A DNA stretch of 64,000 nt from Paraburkholderia sp. C35 (GCF_003121405.1 NZ_QBUY01000026.1:21234-85233), one strand, 5' to 3'. Positions 8,166 through 16,713 are shown, numbered from the stretch's first letter. Notes: a model not told the origin generated them from the letters alone. Program-made: numbers and translations.

Positions 8166-8774
8166 ATGAAAGTAGTCGCTTTCGAGCGTAATCTGCAAGG
8201 TACGGGTGCGAGCCGCCGCCTGCGTAACTCGGGCAAGGCCCCGGGCATCGTGTACGGCGCTGGCGAACCGCAACTGATCGAACTCGATCACAACGCGCTG
8301 TGGCACGCACTGAAGAAAGAAGCATTCCACTCGTCGATTCTCGACCTGGAAGTGGCAGGCAAGTCGCAACAGGTTCTGCTGCGCGACGTGCAATACCACC
8401 CGTTCCGTCAGATCATTCTGCACGTGGACTTCCAGCGCGTCGACGCGAAGAAGAAGCTGCACACGAAGGTGCCGCTCCACTTCATGAACCAGGAAACCAA
8501 CCCGGCTGTTAAGACGGGTGGCGCGATCATCTCGCACGTCATCAACGAAATCGAAATCGAATGCCTGCCGGCCGCTCTGCCGGAATTCATCGAAGTCGAT
8601 CTCGTGAAGATCGAAGCGGGTCAATCGCTGCACGCAACGGACATCGTTCTGCCGGCTGGCGTCGCACTGGTTGCGCACCTCGTCGCAGAAAACCCGGTTA
8701 TCGTTTCGGCTCCGATTCCTGCTGGCGCCCAGTCGGAAGAAGCAGCAGAAGGCGACAAGCCGGCTGCCGAATAA
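8166..8774 (+). CDS. rplY: 50S ribosomal protein L25, Ctc (long form)
   Basis: L25 binds 5S rRNA. This is the long TL5/Ctc form of 202 residues with an N-terminal L25 beta-barrel (MKVVAFERNLQGTGASRRLR ... GKAPGIVYG) and a C-terminal beta domain ending in an acidic, Ala-rich tail (EEAAEGDKPAAE). ATG 8166 is preferred over ATG 8154 because GGAGA at 8157-8161 sits just before it. The prs-rplY-pth order is conserved in many proteobacteria. Confidence 0.96.
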   Translation: MKVVAFERNLQGTGASRRLRNSGKAPGIVYGAGEPQLIELDHNALWHALKKEAFHSSILDLEVAGKSQQVLLRDVQYHPFRQIILHVDFQRVDAKKKLHTKVPLHFMNQETNPAVKTGGAIISHVINEIEIECLPAALPEFIEVDLVKIEAGQSLHATDIVLPAGVALVAHLVAENPVIVSAPIPAGAQSEEAAEGDKPAAE

Positions 8775-8817
8775 GTACCGCTATCCTCTCGATCCGTTTC
8801 AATGGAACGGTCGACGT

Positions 8818-8851
8818 AACCCGCCGCGGTTCGCCCCGGCGGGTTTTTTTT
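8818..8851 (+). terminator. Intrinsic terminator after rplY
   Basis: AACCCGCC (8818-8825) pairs with GGCGGGTT (8838-8845), with an inner GCGG/CCCC partial stem and a TTCG tetraloop, followed by eight T at 8844-8851. Confidence 0.88.
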
Positions 8852-8895
8852 CGGTTTTTTCAGGCTGTGCGGCATACCGTGCGGCCCACTCGAAC

Positions 8896-9498
8896 ATGAT
8901 CAAGCTGATCGTCGGGCTCGGCAATCCGGGCGCCGAATATACCGCGACCCGTCACAACGCCGGCTTCTGGCTCATCGACCAACTCGCGCGCGAGGCGGGC
9001 ACGACGCTGCGCGACGAACGCCGCTTTCACGGCTTCTATGCGAAAGCGCGTCTGTACGGCGAGGAAGTGCATCTGCTGGAACCGATGACGTATATGAACC
9101 GTTCAGGTCAATCGGTCGTCGCGCTCGCGCACTTCTTCAAGATCCTGCCGGATCAGATTCTGGTCGCGCATGACGAACTGGATCTGCCACCCGGCACCGT
9201 CAAGCTAAAGCTCGGCGGCGGTAGCGGCGGACACAACGGGCTGAAGGACATTTCCGCGCATCTGTCGACGCAGCAATACTGGCGTCTGCGTATCGGCATC
9301 GGGCATCCGCGCGATCTGATTCCCGAAAGCGCGCGTGCGGGCGCGAAGCCCGACGTCGCGAACTTCGTGCTGAAGCCGCCGCGCAAGGAAGAGCAGGACG
9401 TGATCGATGCGTCGATCGAGCGTGCGCTCGCGGTGATGTCGACCGTCGTCAAGGGCGAACTCGAACGCGCGATGATGCAGTTGCATCGCAACCCCTGA
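8896..9498 (+). CDS. pth: Peptidyl-tRNA hydrolase
   Basis: Releases tRNA from peptidyl-tRNA that has dropped off the ribosome. The 200-residue protein shows the catalytic set of the family: Asn in VGLGNPGAEY, His in ATRHNAGFW, Asp in VAHDELDLPPG, and the Gly-rich KLGGGSGGHNGL segment. ATG 8896 gives the standard N-terminus MIKLIVGLGNPG; the open frame upstream covers the rplY terminator and is not coding. hisC follows 21 bp later. Confidence 0.96.
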   Translation: MIKLIVGLGNPGAEYTATRHNAGFWLIDQLAREAGTTLRDERRFHGFYAKARLYGEEVHLLEPMTYMNRSGQSVVALAHFFKILPDQILVAHDELDLPPGTVKLKLGGGSGGHNGLKDISAHLSTQQYWRLRIGIGHPRDLIPESARAGAKPDVANFVLKPPRKEEQDVIDASIERALAVMSTVVKGELERAMMQLHRNP

Positions 9499-9519
9499 AC
9501 GCCAACAGAGGAGTCGAAC

Positions 9520-10599
9520 TTGAGCCGCTTCTGGAGCGACATCGTTCATCGGTTGACGCCGTATGTGCCGGGCGAACAGCCTGCGCTTGCGCATCCCGTG
9601 AAGCTGAACACCAACGAGAATCCGTATCCGCCCTCGCCTGCTGTCGTGAGCGCGATCCGCGACGAGCTCGGCGAGCATGGCGAATCGCTGCGCCGTTATC
9701 CCGATCCCACTGCGCGCGTGTTGCGTGAGACAGTCGCCGCGTATCACGGGCTGACAACCGATCAGGTGTTCGCGGGTAACGGCTCGGATGAAGTGCTCGC
9801 GACGGTGTTTCAGGCGCTTCTGAAGCACGACAAGCCAATCCTGTTTCCGGACGTCACGTACAGCTTTTATCCGACGTACGCGCGTCTCTACGACATCGCA
9901 TACCAGACAATTCCACTCGACGACGCATTCCAGATTCGTATCGCAGATTACGCGCAGCCGAACGGCGGCATTCTCTTTCCCAATCCGAATGCACCGACAG
10001 GTCACGCGTTGCCGCTTTCGGAGATTGAACGAGTTGTCGCATCGAATCCTGACTCGGTGATCATCGTGGACGAAGCGTACGTGGACTTCGGCGCGCAATC
10101 TGCGATTTCTCTGATCAACAAGTATCCGAATCTTCTCGTGGTGCATACGACGTCGAAGTCGCGCTCGCTGGCGGGAATGCGCGTGGGCTTTGCATTCGGC
10201 GATGCTGCGCTGATCGATGCACTGAATCGCGTGAAGGACAGCTTCAACTCGTATCCGCTCGATCGTCTGGCGCAAGCGGCCGCGACGGCCGCGTACAAGG
10301 ACGACGCGTGGTTCCGCTCGAATACCGACAAGGTGATCGCCAGCCGCGAACGTCTGACGGCACAACTGACCGCGCTGGGATTCGAGGTCGTGCCTTCGTC
10401 AGCGAATTTCGTGTTCGCGCGTCACGAAGGCTATGATGCGGCCGCGCTCGCCGCGCAACTGCGGGAAAAGGAAATCTTCGTGCGGCACTTCAGGTTGCCG
10501 CGCATAGACCAGCATTTGCGCATCTCGATCGGCACGGACGCCGAGTGCGACACGCTGATCGATGCGTTGAAGGAGATCTTGAGCGGCTACGTCGGCTAG
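9520..10599 (+). CDS. hisC: Histidinol-phosphate aminotransferase
   Basis: PLP-dependent class I/II aminotransferase of histidine synthesis (imidazole-acetol phosphate to L-histidinol phosphate). The protein has 359 residues with NTNENPYPPSP near the N-terminus, substrate/PLP motif FPNPNAPTG, PLP-phosphate Asp in VIIVDEAYVDFG, and Schiff-base Lys in TTSKSRSLAGMRVG. The start is TTG 9520, backed by GAGGAG at 9508-9513. Burkholderiaceae often carry a second hisC away from the his operon, so this may be that copy (inference). Confidence 0.92.
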   Translation: MSRFWSDIVHRLTPYVPGEQPALAHPVKLNTNENPYPPSPAVVSAIRDELGEHGESLRRYPDPTARVLRETVAAYHGLTTDQVFAGNGSDEVLATVFQALLKHDKPILFPDVTYSFYPTYARLYDIAYQTIPLDDAFQIRIADYAQPNGGILFPNPNAPTGHALPLSEIERVVASNPDSVIIVDEAYVDFGAQSAISLINKYPNLLVVHTTSKSRSLAGMRVGFAFGDAALIDALNRVKDSFNSYPLDRLAQAAATAAYKDDAWFRSNTDKVIASRERLTAQLTALGFEVVPSSANFVFARHEGYDAAALAAQLREKEIFVRHFRLPRIDQHLRISIGTDAECDTLIDALKEILSGYVG

Positions 10600-10624
10600 A
10601 AAGCCAGCCAGCGCAAAGACAACC

Positions 10625-10659
10625 GGCGGGTCCGCCAGCCTCACGCAAACGGACCCGCC
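10625..10659. terminator. Hairpin between convergent hisC and ferredoxin genes
   Basis: GGCGGGTCCG (10625-10634) and CGGACCCGCC (10650-10659) form a perfect 10-bp stem with a 15-nt loop, midway between the two converging stops. T-runs are poor on both strands, so termination strength is uncertain. Confidence 0.55.
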
Positions 10660-10678
10660 GCTTCAGATTCCAGATCAA

Positions 10679-10936
10679 TCAGGCGCTCTTCGCAGCCTGC
10701 AATCCATTGTACTTCTCCATCAACTGTTCCTGCGACTCCAGATGCTCCGGACTACGCGGAATGCACTCGACGGGACACACCTGCACGCACTGCGGCTCAT
10801 CGAAATGGCCGACGCATTCCGTGCATTTCTTCGGGTCGATCACGTAGATTTCCGGGCCCATCGAAATCGCGTCGTTCGGGCACTCAGGCTCGCACACGTC
10901 GCAATTGATGCACTCGTCGGTAATCATCAGGGCCAT
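10679..10936 (-). CDS. YfhL-type 2[4Fe-4S] ferredoxin
   Basis: An 85-residue bacterial ferredoxin. The first cluster motif is C-X2-C-X2-C-X3-C (CINCDVCEPEC) and the second C-X2-C-X8-C-X3-C (CTECVGHFDEPQCVQVC), with the insertion typical of YfhL/Alvin-type low-potential ferredoxins. Start MALMITDECINCD at ATG 10936 is backed by GGAAGTGAG upstream; the frame is open further but without family similarity. In this family it is an electron donor, often for Fe-S or radical-SAM enzymes; the partner here is unknown. coaD lies 153 bp upstream on the same strand. Confidence 0.93.
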   Translation of the reverse strand: MALMITDECINCDVCEPECPNDAISMGPEIYVIDPKKCTECVGHFDEPQCVQVCPVECIPRSPEHLESQEQLMEKYNGLQAAKSA

Positions 10937-11089
10937 GCTGTTCTCACTTCCTGCCAGCGCGCACTCGATGCACACCGGCTAACGTTCCGTAATCCGCAAT
11001 TTTACGCCTGACAGCGAGACCACGCTAAGCGTCGGGTTATCGACCGTGAAGCCATGGAGCCAAAGTCACGCCATCAGGCTAACGCGAAA

Positions 11090-11596
11090 TCACGGCTTGG
11101 CAGCGCGTGCCGCGTCGTTCTCCGCAACCTTGTCCTGCAGCCGCTTTTCCACCGACGGAAACACGAACTTGCTCACATCTCCGCCCAGTTGGGCGATTTC
11201 GCGCACGATCGTGCCCGAAATGAACTGATATTGATCCGACGGTGTCATGAACATGGTCTCGACGTCGGGCAGCAGGTAACGGTTCATGCCCGCCATCTGA
11301 AACTCGTACTCGAAGTCCGACACGGCGCGCAGGCCGCGCACGATCACGCGCGCGTTGTTGACCCTGACGAAATCCTTCAATAGCCCCTTGAAGCTCATCA
11401 CCTGCACGTTCGGATAATGGCCGAGCACCTCGTTGGCTATCTCGAGGCGCTCTTCGAGCGAAAAGAAGGGCCGCTTGTTGCGGCTGTCCGCCACGCCGAC
11501 CACCAGCGTGTCGAAAATGCTCGATGCGCGACGCACGAGGTCTTCGTGACCGCGCGTGAGCGGGTCGAACGTACCCGGATACACGGCGACAACCAT
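11090..11596 (-). CDS. coaD: Phosphopantetheine adenylyltransferase
   Basis: Fourth step of coenzyme A synthesis: 4'-phosphopantetheine plus ATP gives dephospho-CoA. The 168-residue nucleotidyltransferase has the signature YPGTFDPLTRGHEDLVRRA with the ATP-binding T/H motif, GLRAVSDFEYEFQMAGMN near residue 90-107, and the C-terminal SGTIVREIAQLGGDVSKFVP-like run. Length is standard. rsmD precedes it on the same strand (117-bp gap), and the rsmD-coaD-ferredoxin order is common in proteobacteria. Confidence 0.96.
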   Translation of the reverse strand: MVVAVYPGTFDPLTRGHEDLVRRASSIFDTLVVGVADSRNKRPFFSLEERLEIANEVLGHYPNVQVMSFKGLLKDFVRVNNARVIVRGLRAVSDFEYEFQMAGMNRYLLPDVETMFMTPSDQYQFISGTIVREIAQLGGDVSKFVFPSVEKRLQDKVAENDAARAAKP

Positions 11597-11713
11597 GGGA
11601 TTTCTCCTCTCTACAGACTAGAAGGCGTGCCGGAACACACCTCGCAGGACTCGTCTCGCGACGATACCGCGCACGTAGCGGCAAACCGCCCGGCGCTTGT
11701 TATGGAACGCGCA

Positions 11714-12352
11714 TTATTCCTCATTTTCGCGCTGCAGCAAATGATAGTGGACCGCGCCCGCCTTACCCTGCCGGACCACGGACCAGCCTTCCAGCGCCGC
11801 ATGTCCGGCCGTGTCCAGCGCTTCGCCGGACTCGACATAGAGGAAGCCGTCGGTGCTCAGCAACGGCACGGACAGTTCGAGCGCGCGGCCAAGCAGATCT
11901 TCGCCGAAGGGCGGATCGAGGAACACCACATCGAACGAGCCGGGCGCAAGGCTCGCGGCAAGACGCAAGCCGTCCGCTTCGGCGATTTCGATGGCGCCTG
12001 CCGCCAGCTTGGCCTGGTTCGCCCGCAACTGGGCTGCCGCACGCGCGTTGCGTTCGACCATCAGCACGCGCGCAGCGCCGCGCGAGGCGGCCTCGAAGCC
12101 GAGCGCGCCGCTGCCGGCGAAAAGATCGAGACAGCGCTGGCCGTCGAGGTCCTGGCCGAGCCAGTTGAAGAGCGTCTCCCGAACACGGTCGGGCGTCGGC
12201 CTCAGACCGTCGAGATCGACCACGGGCAGCGGCGTGCGCTTCCAGTCGCCGCCGATGATGCGGATCGTATGCGCGTGGCCACGGCCGGACGGCGCGCTTT
12301 TTGCGCCTGATTTCTGGCCGGGTTTGGCGCGTGAAGGGGAAGGTCGGGACAT
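11714..12352 (-). CDS. rsmD: 16S rRNA (guanine(966)-N2)-methyltransferase RsmD
   Basis: SAM-dependent methyltransferase for G966 of 16S rRNA. The 212-residue protein has a basic N-terminal tail, the substrate-recognition run IIGGDWKRTPLPVVD, SAM motif I LDLFAGSGALGFEAASRGA, and catalytic motif IV FLDPPFG. The N-terminal tail of about 25 Ser/Pro/Lys-rich residues is longer than in E. coli. Start ATG 12352 has no strong ribosome site, so a start a little downstream is possible. Confidence 0.94.
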   Translation of the reverse strand: MSRPSPSRAKPGQKSGAKSAPSGRGHAHTIRIIGGDWKRTPLPVVDLDGLRPTPDRVRETLFNWLGQDLDGQRCLDLFAGSGALGFEAASRGAARVLMVERNARAAAQLRANQAKLAAGAIEIAEADGLRLAASLAPGSFDVVFLDPPFGEDLLGRALELSVPLLSTDGFLYVESGEALDTAGHAALEGWSVVRQGKAGAVHYHLLQRENEE

Positions 12353-12688
12353 GCGGTTAATCTGTTGAGCGTGTGCCCGCCGAAGCTCGTGCGGACCGTC
12401 GCGCTATACGTCGCGCTGTTCATCGATCCACACGCCGAAAGGCGGGCCGGAACGCCCACGTTACCACACGCGTGAAGCCGCCTTCGCCGAAGTTCACCGC
12501 GCCGGTGCACGCTGCCCGCGTTCACGACGCCGCCTGGCGCGCCTGATAAAATGTGCGGCTTCCAGCGCCTCGCATGCCGCGCTGCGATGCGGCGGCCGCC
12601 GGCCTGCCGTGTCGCGCATCGCCGGTCGCGGCCACGCATCGCCGGGCCGCACGCAGGAATCCGGCGCAATCTCACTCCAGCCCAGACC
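12353..12688. other. 336-bp intergenic region between rsmD and ftsY
   Basis: Divergent upstream region with no supportable gene. The only signal I see is an extended -10-like TGATAAAAT at 12544-12552 (plus strand), about 130 bp before ftsY, with TTCACG 20 bp upstream as a weak -35. It is the likeliest ftsY promoter but is weakly supported. In some Burkholderiaceae a protease gene is found near this point; none is present here. Confidence 0.4.
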
Positions 12689-13861
12689 ATGTTCAGCTTT
12701 TTCAAACGATTCAAGGGTTCCAAGGCCGACGACACGCCTGAAGCGCCGCAAGCCGATTCCGGCGCCGACGTCGACACACAGGACGTCGCTGAAGCCGAAG
12801 CGCCTGCCGTCGCGCGCTCGCAGCCCGTGCCGGATTCCGCCGATGCACCCGAGTTCGATCCCGACTACGTCCCCGATGCTGCCGACTTCGAAGACACGGA
12901 CGTACAAGACACAGAAGACGAAGCCGCTGAAATCGTCCCGCCGCCCGTGCCTGAAGCCGCCGCGAAGCGTTCGTGGCTGACGCGTCTGCGCAGCGGCCTG
13001 TCGAAGACGAGTTCGAGCATCACGGGCATTTTCGTCGGCACGAAGATCGACGAAGACCTGTACGAAGAACTCGAAACCGCGCTGCTGATGTCCGACGCGG
13101 GTGTCGACGCGACCGAGTTTCTGCTCGAAGCGCTTCGCGAAAAAGTGCGCGCCGATCGCCTCACCGATCCGCAGCAGGTCAAGGACGCCTTGCGCACCTT
13201 GTTGATCAACTTGCTCAAGCCACTGGAAAAGTCCCTCACGCTCGGCCATTACCAGCCGACTGTGATGATGATCGCGGGCGTCAACGGCGCGGGCAAGACG
13301 ACCAGCATCGGCAAGCTGGCCAAGCATATGCAGCGCTTCAACCAGTCGGTGCTGCTGGCCGCAGGCGACACGTTCCGCGCCGCCGCGCGCGAGCAGCTCG
13401 CGATCTGGGGCGAGCGCAACAACGTGACCGTCGTGCAACAGGAAAGCGGCGACCCGGCTGCCGTGATTTTCGACGCCGTCGGCGCAGCGCGTGCCCGCAA
13501 GATCAATGTGGTGATGGCCGACACGGCTGGCCGCCTGCCGACTCAGCTTCACCTGATGGAAGAACTGCGCAAGGTGAAGCGCGTGATCGGCAAGGCAATG
13601 GACAGCGCACCACACGAAGTGCTGCTCGTCATCGACGCCAACACCGGTCAGAACGCGCTCGCCCAGGTCAAGGCATTCGACGACGCGCTCGGCCTTACCG
13701 GCCTGATCGTGACGAAACTCGATGGCACGGCGAAGGGCGGCATTCTCGCGGCGATCGCGCGGCAACGTCCCGTGCCCGTGTACTTTATCGGCGTGGGCGA
13801 AAAGGTCGAAGACTTGCAGCCGTTCAGCGCGGAAGAGTTTTCGGACGCCTTGCTGGGCTGA
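12689..13861 (+). CDS. ftsY: Signal recognition particle receptor FtsY
   Basis: SRP-type GTPase that docks SRP-ribosome complexes at the inner membrane. The 390-residue protein starts MFSFFKRFKGS at ATG 12689. An acidic, low-complexity A domain follows (about residues 10-95), then the N domain and the NG GTPase. G motifs are GVNGAGKTTSIGKLAKH, DTAGRLPTQ and TKLDGTAKGG, ending with GVGEKVEDLQPF. An open frame extends upstream to 12551 but lacks similarity. It converges on the maiA gene over a strong shared terminator. Confidence 0.97.
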   Translation: MFSFFKRFKGSKADDTPEAPQADSGADVDTQDVAEAEAPAVARSQPVPDSADAPEFDPDYVPDAADFEDTDVQDTEDEAAEIVPPPVPEAAAKRSWLTRLRSGLSKTSSSITGIFVGTKIDEDLYEELETALLMSDAGVDATEFLLEALREKVRADRLTDPQQVKDALRTLLINLLKPLEKSLTLGHYQPTVMMIAGVNGAGKTTSIGKLAKHMQRFNQSVLLAAGDTFRAAAREQLAIWGERNNVTVVQQESGDPAAVIFDAVGAARARKINVVMADTAGRLPTQLHLMEELRKVKRVIGKAMDSAPHEVLLVIDANTGQNALAQVKAFDDALGLTGLIVTKLDGTAKGGILAAIARQRPVPVYFIGVGEKVEDLQPFSAEEFSDALLG

Positions 13862-13897
13862 TGCGATCATCTTCGCCTGAAACTGGCGGCTGAAAAT

Positions 13898-13933
13898 AAA
13901 AAGGGCGTCATGCATTTGCATGACGCCCTTTTT
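13898..13933. terminator. Bidirectional terminator between ftsY and maiA
   Basis: A 17-bp perfect inverted repeat: AAAAAGGGCGTCATGCA at 13898-13914 and its complement at 13917-13933, with a two-base centre. It has A-runs on the left and T-runs on the right and so works in both directions. Confidence 0.9.
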
Positions 13934-13957
13934 CATTGCCATCGGCGTTGTTGCGCG

Positions 13958-14602
13958 TTACTCCGCATCGGGCTGCGTACCTGGCTCCGCGCGAGCGAAC
14001 GCGTCGAGCGAATTTGCGTAATCGCAGATACGCTGGATGGTCGGATACGGCGTCATATCGACCTTGAAGCGGTTCGCGTTGAACACCTGCGGCACGAGGC
14101 ACAGATCGGCGATGGTCGGCGTATCGCCGTAACACAGCTTGCCCGCGCGACCGTCCGCAACGAGATACGCTTCGAGCGCGGCAAAACCCGAGCTGATCCA
14201 GTGGTGATACCACGCGTCCTTCACCTCGTCGGTCACGCCCACGGTGCGCTTCAGATACTTCAGCACGCGCAGGTTGTTCAACGGATGAATCTCGCACGCG
14301 AGTTGCTGCACGAGCGAGCGGACATAGGCCCGATCGGCAGGATTCGACGGCAGCAACGGCGGCTCGGGATGCGTCTCGTCGAGATACTCGATGATCGCCA
14401 GCGACTGCGTGATCACGTGTTCGCCGTCCACCAGCGTCGGCACGACGGCATCGTGATTGAGCTGCCGATACTCCGGCTTGAATTGCTCGCCGCCGTCGCG
14501 CAGCAGATGCACCGGCAGATATTCGTACTGCAGGTTCTTCAGGTTCAGCGCAATCCGCACGCGATACGACGCCGAACTACGAAAGTAGCTGTACAGCTTC
14601 AT
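13958..14602 (-). CDS. maiA: Maleylacetoacetate (or maleylpyruvate) isomerase, GST zeta class
   Basis: Glutathione-dependent cis-trans isomerase of tyrosine/homogentisate or gentisate breakdown. The 214-residue GST-fold protein has the zeta-class N-terminus KLYSYFRSSASYRVRIALNL (active-site Ser cluster), followed by QSLAIIEYLDETHPEPPLLP and C-terminal YGDTPTIADLCLVPQVFNA. ATG 14602 is the natural start. It is 34 bp after the stop of a fumarylacetoacetate hydrolase family gene, so the two catalyse consecutive steps. Whether the natural substrate is maleylacetoacetate or maleylpyruvate cannot be told from sequence. Confidence 0.9.
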   Translation of the reverse strand: MKLYSYFRSSASYRVRIALNLKNLQYEYLPVHLLRDGGEQFKPEYRQLNHDAVVPTLVDGEHVITQSLAIIEYLDETHPEPPLLPSNPADRAYVRSLVQQLACEIHPLNNLRVLKYLKRTVGVTDEVKDAWYHHWISSGFAALEAYLVADGRAGKLCYGDTPTIADLCLVPQVFNANRFKVDMTPYPTIQRICDYANSLDAFARAEPGTQPDAE

Positions 14603-14636
14603 TGTGTTTTGCTCTCCCTGAATGTCGCCGGCTACG

Positions 14637-15335
14637 TCAGACGACACGCACGCTGAACTCGCCGATACCGTCCACGCCGCCCTTCATCAGATCGCCCTTC
14701 ACGATCGCGCCGACGCCTTCGGGCGTGCCCGTGAAAATCAGGGCGCCCGGTTGCAGTTCGAAGAAACCGGACAGGTATTCGATCGTCTCAGCCACCGCCC
14801 AGATCAGTTGCGAAACGTCCGAGCGCTGCTTCTCTTCGCCGTTCACGGTGAGCCAGATCGCGCCCTTGCCGATGTGACCGACCTTCGACGCCGGATGAAT
14901 CGGGCCGAGCGGCGCCGAGTGATCGAAGCCCTTCGCCGTGTCCCACGGACGGCCCAGCTTTTTCGCTTCGGCCTGCAGGTCGCGGCGCGTCATGTCGAGA
15001 CCGAGCGCGTAACCGTAGACGTGATCGAGCGCATTGGCAGCAGGGATGTTCTTGCCGGCCTTGCCGATGGCCGCGACCAGTTCCATCTCGTAGTGCACGT
15101 TCTTCGACTGCGCCGGATACGGAAATTCGCCAGTAGCACCCGGCGCGACGTACAGCACGGCGTCAGCGGGCTTGGCGAAGAAGAACGGCGGTTCGCGGTC
15201 GGGATCGTGGCCCATTTCGCGCGCATGCGCCTCGTAATTGCGGCCGACGCAGTAAATACGGCGCACCGCGAACTGATCGTCCGATCCGACGACTGGCACT
15301 GCCGTCACCGGCGCTGGCGCAAACACATAACCCAT
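14637..15335 (-). CDS. Fumarylacetoacetate hydrolase family protein
   Basis: A 232-residue FAH-fold hydrolase. The metal and substrate motifs are IYCVGRNYEAHAREMG, PFFFAKPADAVL, HYEMELVAAIGKAGKNIPA (metal-ligand Glu) and the C-terminal GALIFTGTPEGVGAIVKGD. The small size matches fumarylpyruvate/acylpyruvate hydrolases more than the 420-residue eukaryotic-type FAH. Paired with the isomerase gene downstream, it probably cleaves the fumaryl product to fumarate plus pyruvate or acetoacetate. Start ATG 15335. Confidence 0.9.
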   Translation of the reverse strand: MGYVFAPAPVTAVPVVGSDDQFAVRRIYCVGRNYEAHAREMGHDPDREPPFFFAKPADAVLYVAPGATGEFPYPAQSKNVHYEMELVAAIGKAGKNIPAANALDHVYGYALGLDMTRRDLQAEAKKLGRPWDTAKGFDHSAPLGPIHPASKVGHIGKGAIWLTVNGEEKQRSDVSQLIWAVAETIEYLSGFFELQPGALIFTGTPEGVGAIVKGDLMKGGVDGIGEFSVRVV

Positions 15336-15565
15336 TCCGTTCTCCGTCTTCTATTGAGTTGAGCCGCCATGACGCGGCGAAGCATTGAGTGTAACGCGTC
15401 ACCGTTTCCCACGTTGCCTGGCCAAACGGCCAGGTGGCGCACGCTGAGACCGTGCCGTAAGGTTCATGGCAGCCCATGAATGTGCGCGCGTTTTGCGAGT
15501 GCATCCGGCATGCGATACTCGAAAGCAACCAGGCCGCCGCCGTCCCCAGAACACCGATTTCCCCG

Positions 15566-16534
15566 ATGACCGATCTCACCGACACCACTCCCTTCCCCTG
15601 CGCCCGATTCATCAAGGAAATCGGCCGCGGGCCCAACGGCGCACGCGCTCTCTCGCCGGACGATACGCACGCGCTGTATGCCGCGATGCTCGATGGCCGC
15701 GTGTCCGATCTGGAACTGGGCGCGATCCTGCTCGCATACCGCGTGAAAGGCGAATCTGCCGACGAACTCGCCGCGATGCTCGCCGCCGCGCACGCTTCGT
15801 TCGAGCCGGTCAACGTGAAGCACGGCGCGCATCAGGCCGTGTCGATCCCGAGCTACAACGGCGCGCGCAAGCAGCCGAACCTCGTGCCCCTGCTGGCGCT
15901 GCTGCTCGCACGCGAGGGCGTGCCCGTGCTGGTGCATGGCGTGACGGAGGATCCGGGCCGCGTGACGAGTGCCGAGATTTTTGCGCACCTGAATCTGGCA
16001 CCCGCACAGACGCAAGGAGACATCGAATCGAGTCTGGCAAACCAGCGGGTCGCTTTTGCGCCAATCGGAACACTCGCGCCGAAGGTCGCGCGGCTGCTGT
16101 CGCTGCGCCGGCGCATGGGTGTGAGGAACTCGACGCATACGCTGGTGAAGATTCTCCAGCCGTTTGCGCCGGCCGGTTTGCGGCTGGTGAACTACACACA
16201 TCCGCCGTATCGCGAGAGTTTGACCCAGCTGTTCGTCTCGCATCCCGATGCGGCTGTCGGCGGTGCGCTGCTCGCGCGCGGCACGGAAGGCGAAGCAGTG
16301 GCCGATACGCGCCGTCAGGTACAGATCGACTGGTTGCATGACGGCATCTGCGAGACGCGCGTGGCGGCAGAGCGTTCGTCTCCCGATGCGCCGGAAGTCG
16401 ATCTGCCTGAAGGACGCGACGCGCCCACTACGGCAGCGTGGATCGACGCCGTTTTGCGTGGCGACGCGCCCATTCCGGCCGCGATTACGCGTCAGGTCGA
16501 ACTGATCGTCGAGATCGCGCAGAAGGCCGCCTGA
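15566..16534 (+). CDS. ybiB: DNA-binding protein YbiB (TrpD2 family)
   Basis: A 322-residue protein of the glycosyltransferase-3 fold that resembles anthranilate phosphoribosyltransferase. The TrpD-type N-terminal helices (LSPDDTHALYAAMLDGRVSD, LELGAILLAYRVKGES) and NVKHGAHQAVSIPSYNGARK are seen, followed by PLLALLLAREGVPVLVHG. E. coli YbiB, of similar length, binds single- and double-stranded nucleic acid and belongs to the LexA regulon; no phosphoribosyltransferase activity is established for it. ATG 15566 is chosen over an upstream in-frame ATG (15476) because family similarity begins there. leuA lies 512 bp downstream. Confidence 0.87.
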   Translation: MTDLTDTTPFPCARFIKEIGRGPNGARALSPDDTHALYAAMLDGRVSDLELGAILLAYRVKGESADELAAMLAAAHASFEPVNVKHGAHQAVSIPSYNGARKQPNLVPLLALLLAREGVPVLVHGVTEDPGRVTSAEIFAHLNLAPAQTQGDIESSLANQRVAFAPIGTLAPKVARLLSLRRRMGVRNSTHTLVKILQPFAPAGLRLVNYTHPPYRESLTQLFVSHPDAAVGGALLARGTEGEAVADTRRQVQIDWLHDGICETRVAAERSSPDAPEVDLPEGRDAPTTAAWIDAVLRGDAPIPAAITRQVELIVEIAQKAA

Positions 16535-16602
16535 CAAGGCTTGCGGGTTAGCCAGCACAGCACCGGAAACGCCTGAAGGAACGCAAAACAGCAAATCGCC
16601 GG

Positions 16603-16632
16603 TTGACAGCCTCACGCCGCCTCGCTTATCTT
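16603..16632 (+). promoter_or_regulatory. Promoter of the leu leader and leuA
   Basis: Consensus -35 TTGACA at 16603-16608, an 18-bp spacer, and -10 TATCTT (4/6) at 16627-16632. The predicted transcription start, about 7 bp downstream, falls on or next to the A of the leader-peptide ATG at 16639. Confidence 0.6.
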
Positions 16633-16638
16633 GTAAAG

Positions 16639-16713
16639 ATGCGTTCCATTCCGAACACCCTCCGAATTACCCTCGGCCGCCTAGCGCGGCCCCTATCGCT
16701 ACGTCTAGCGTAA
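16639..16713 (+). CDS. leuL: leu operon leader peptide (24 aa, leucine-rich)
   Basis: ATG 16639 opens a 24-codon frame ending in TAA at 16711-16713. Six codons are leucine, and four of codons 15-23 are the rare CTA (codons 15, 19, 21 and 23). The peptide reads MRSIPNTLRITLG and then RLARPLSLRLA. The position (upstream of leuA, just after a promoter) and the clustering of rare Leu codons next to alternative hairpins are what a transcription-attenuation leader needs: ribosome stalling at CTA would report charged tRNA-Leu. No good Shine-Dalgarno is seen, and the predicted mRNA start coincides with the ATG, so translation may be leaderless. It is too short for normal gene callers. Confidence 0.75.
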   Translation: MRSIPNTLRITLGRLARPLSLRLA

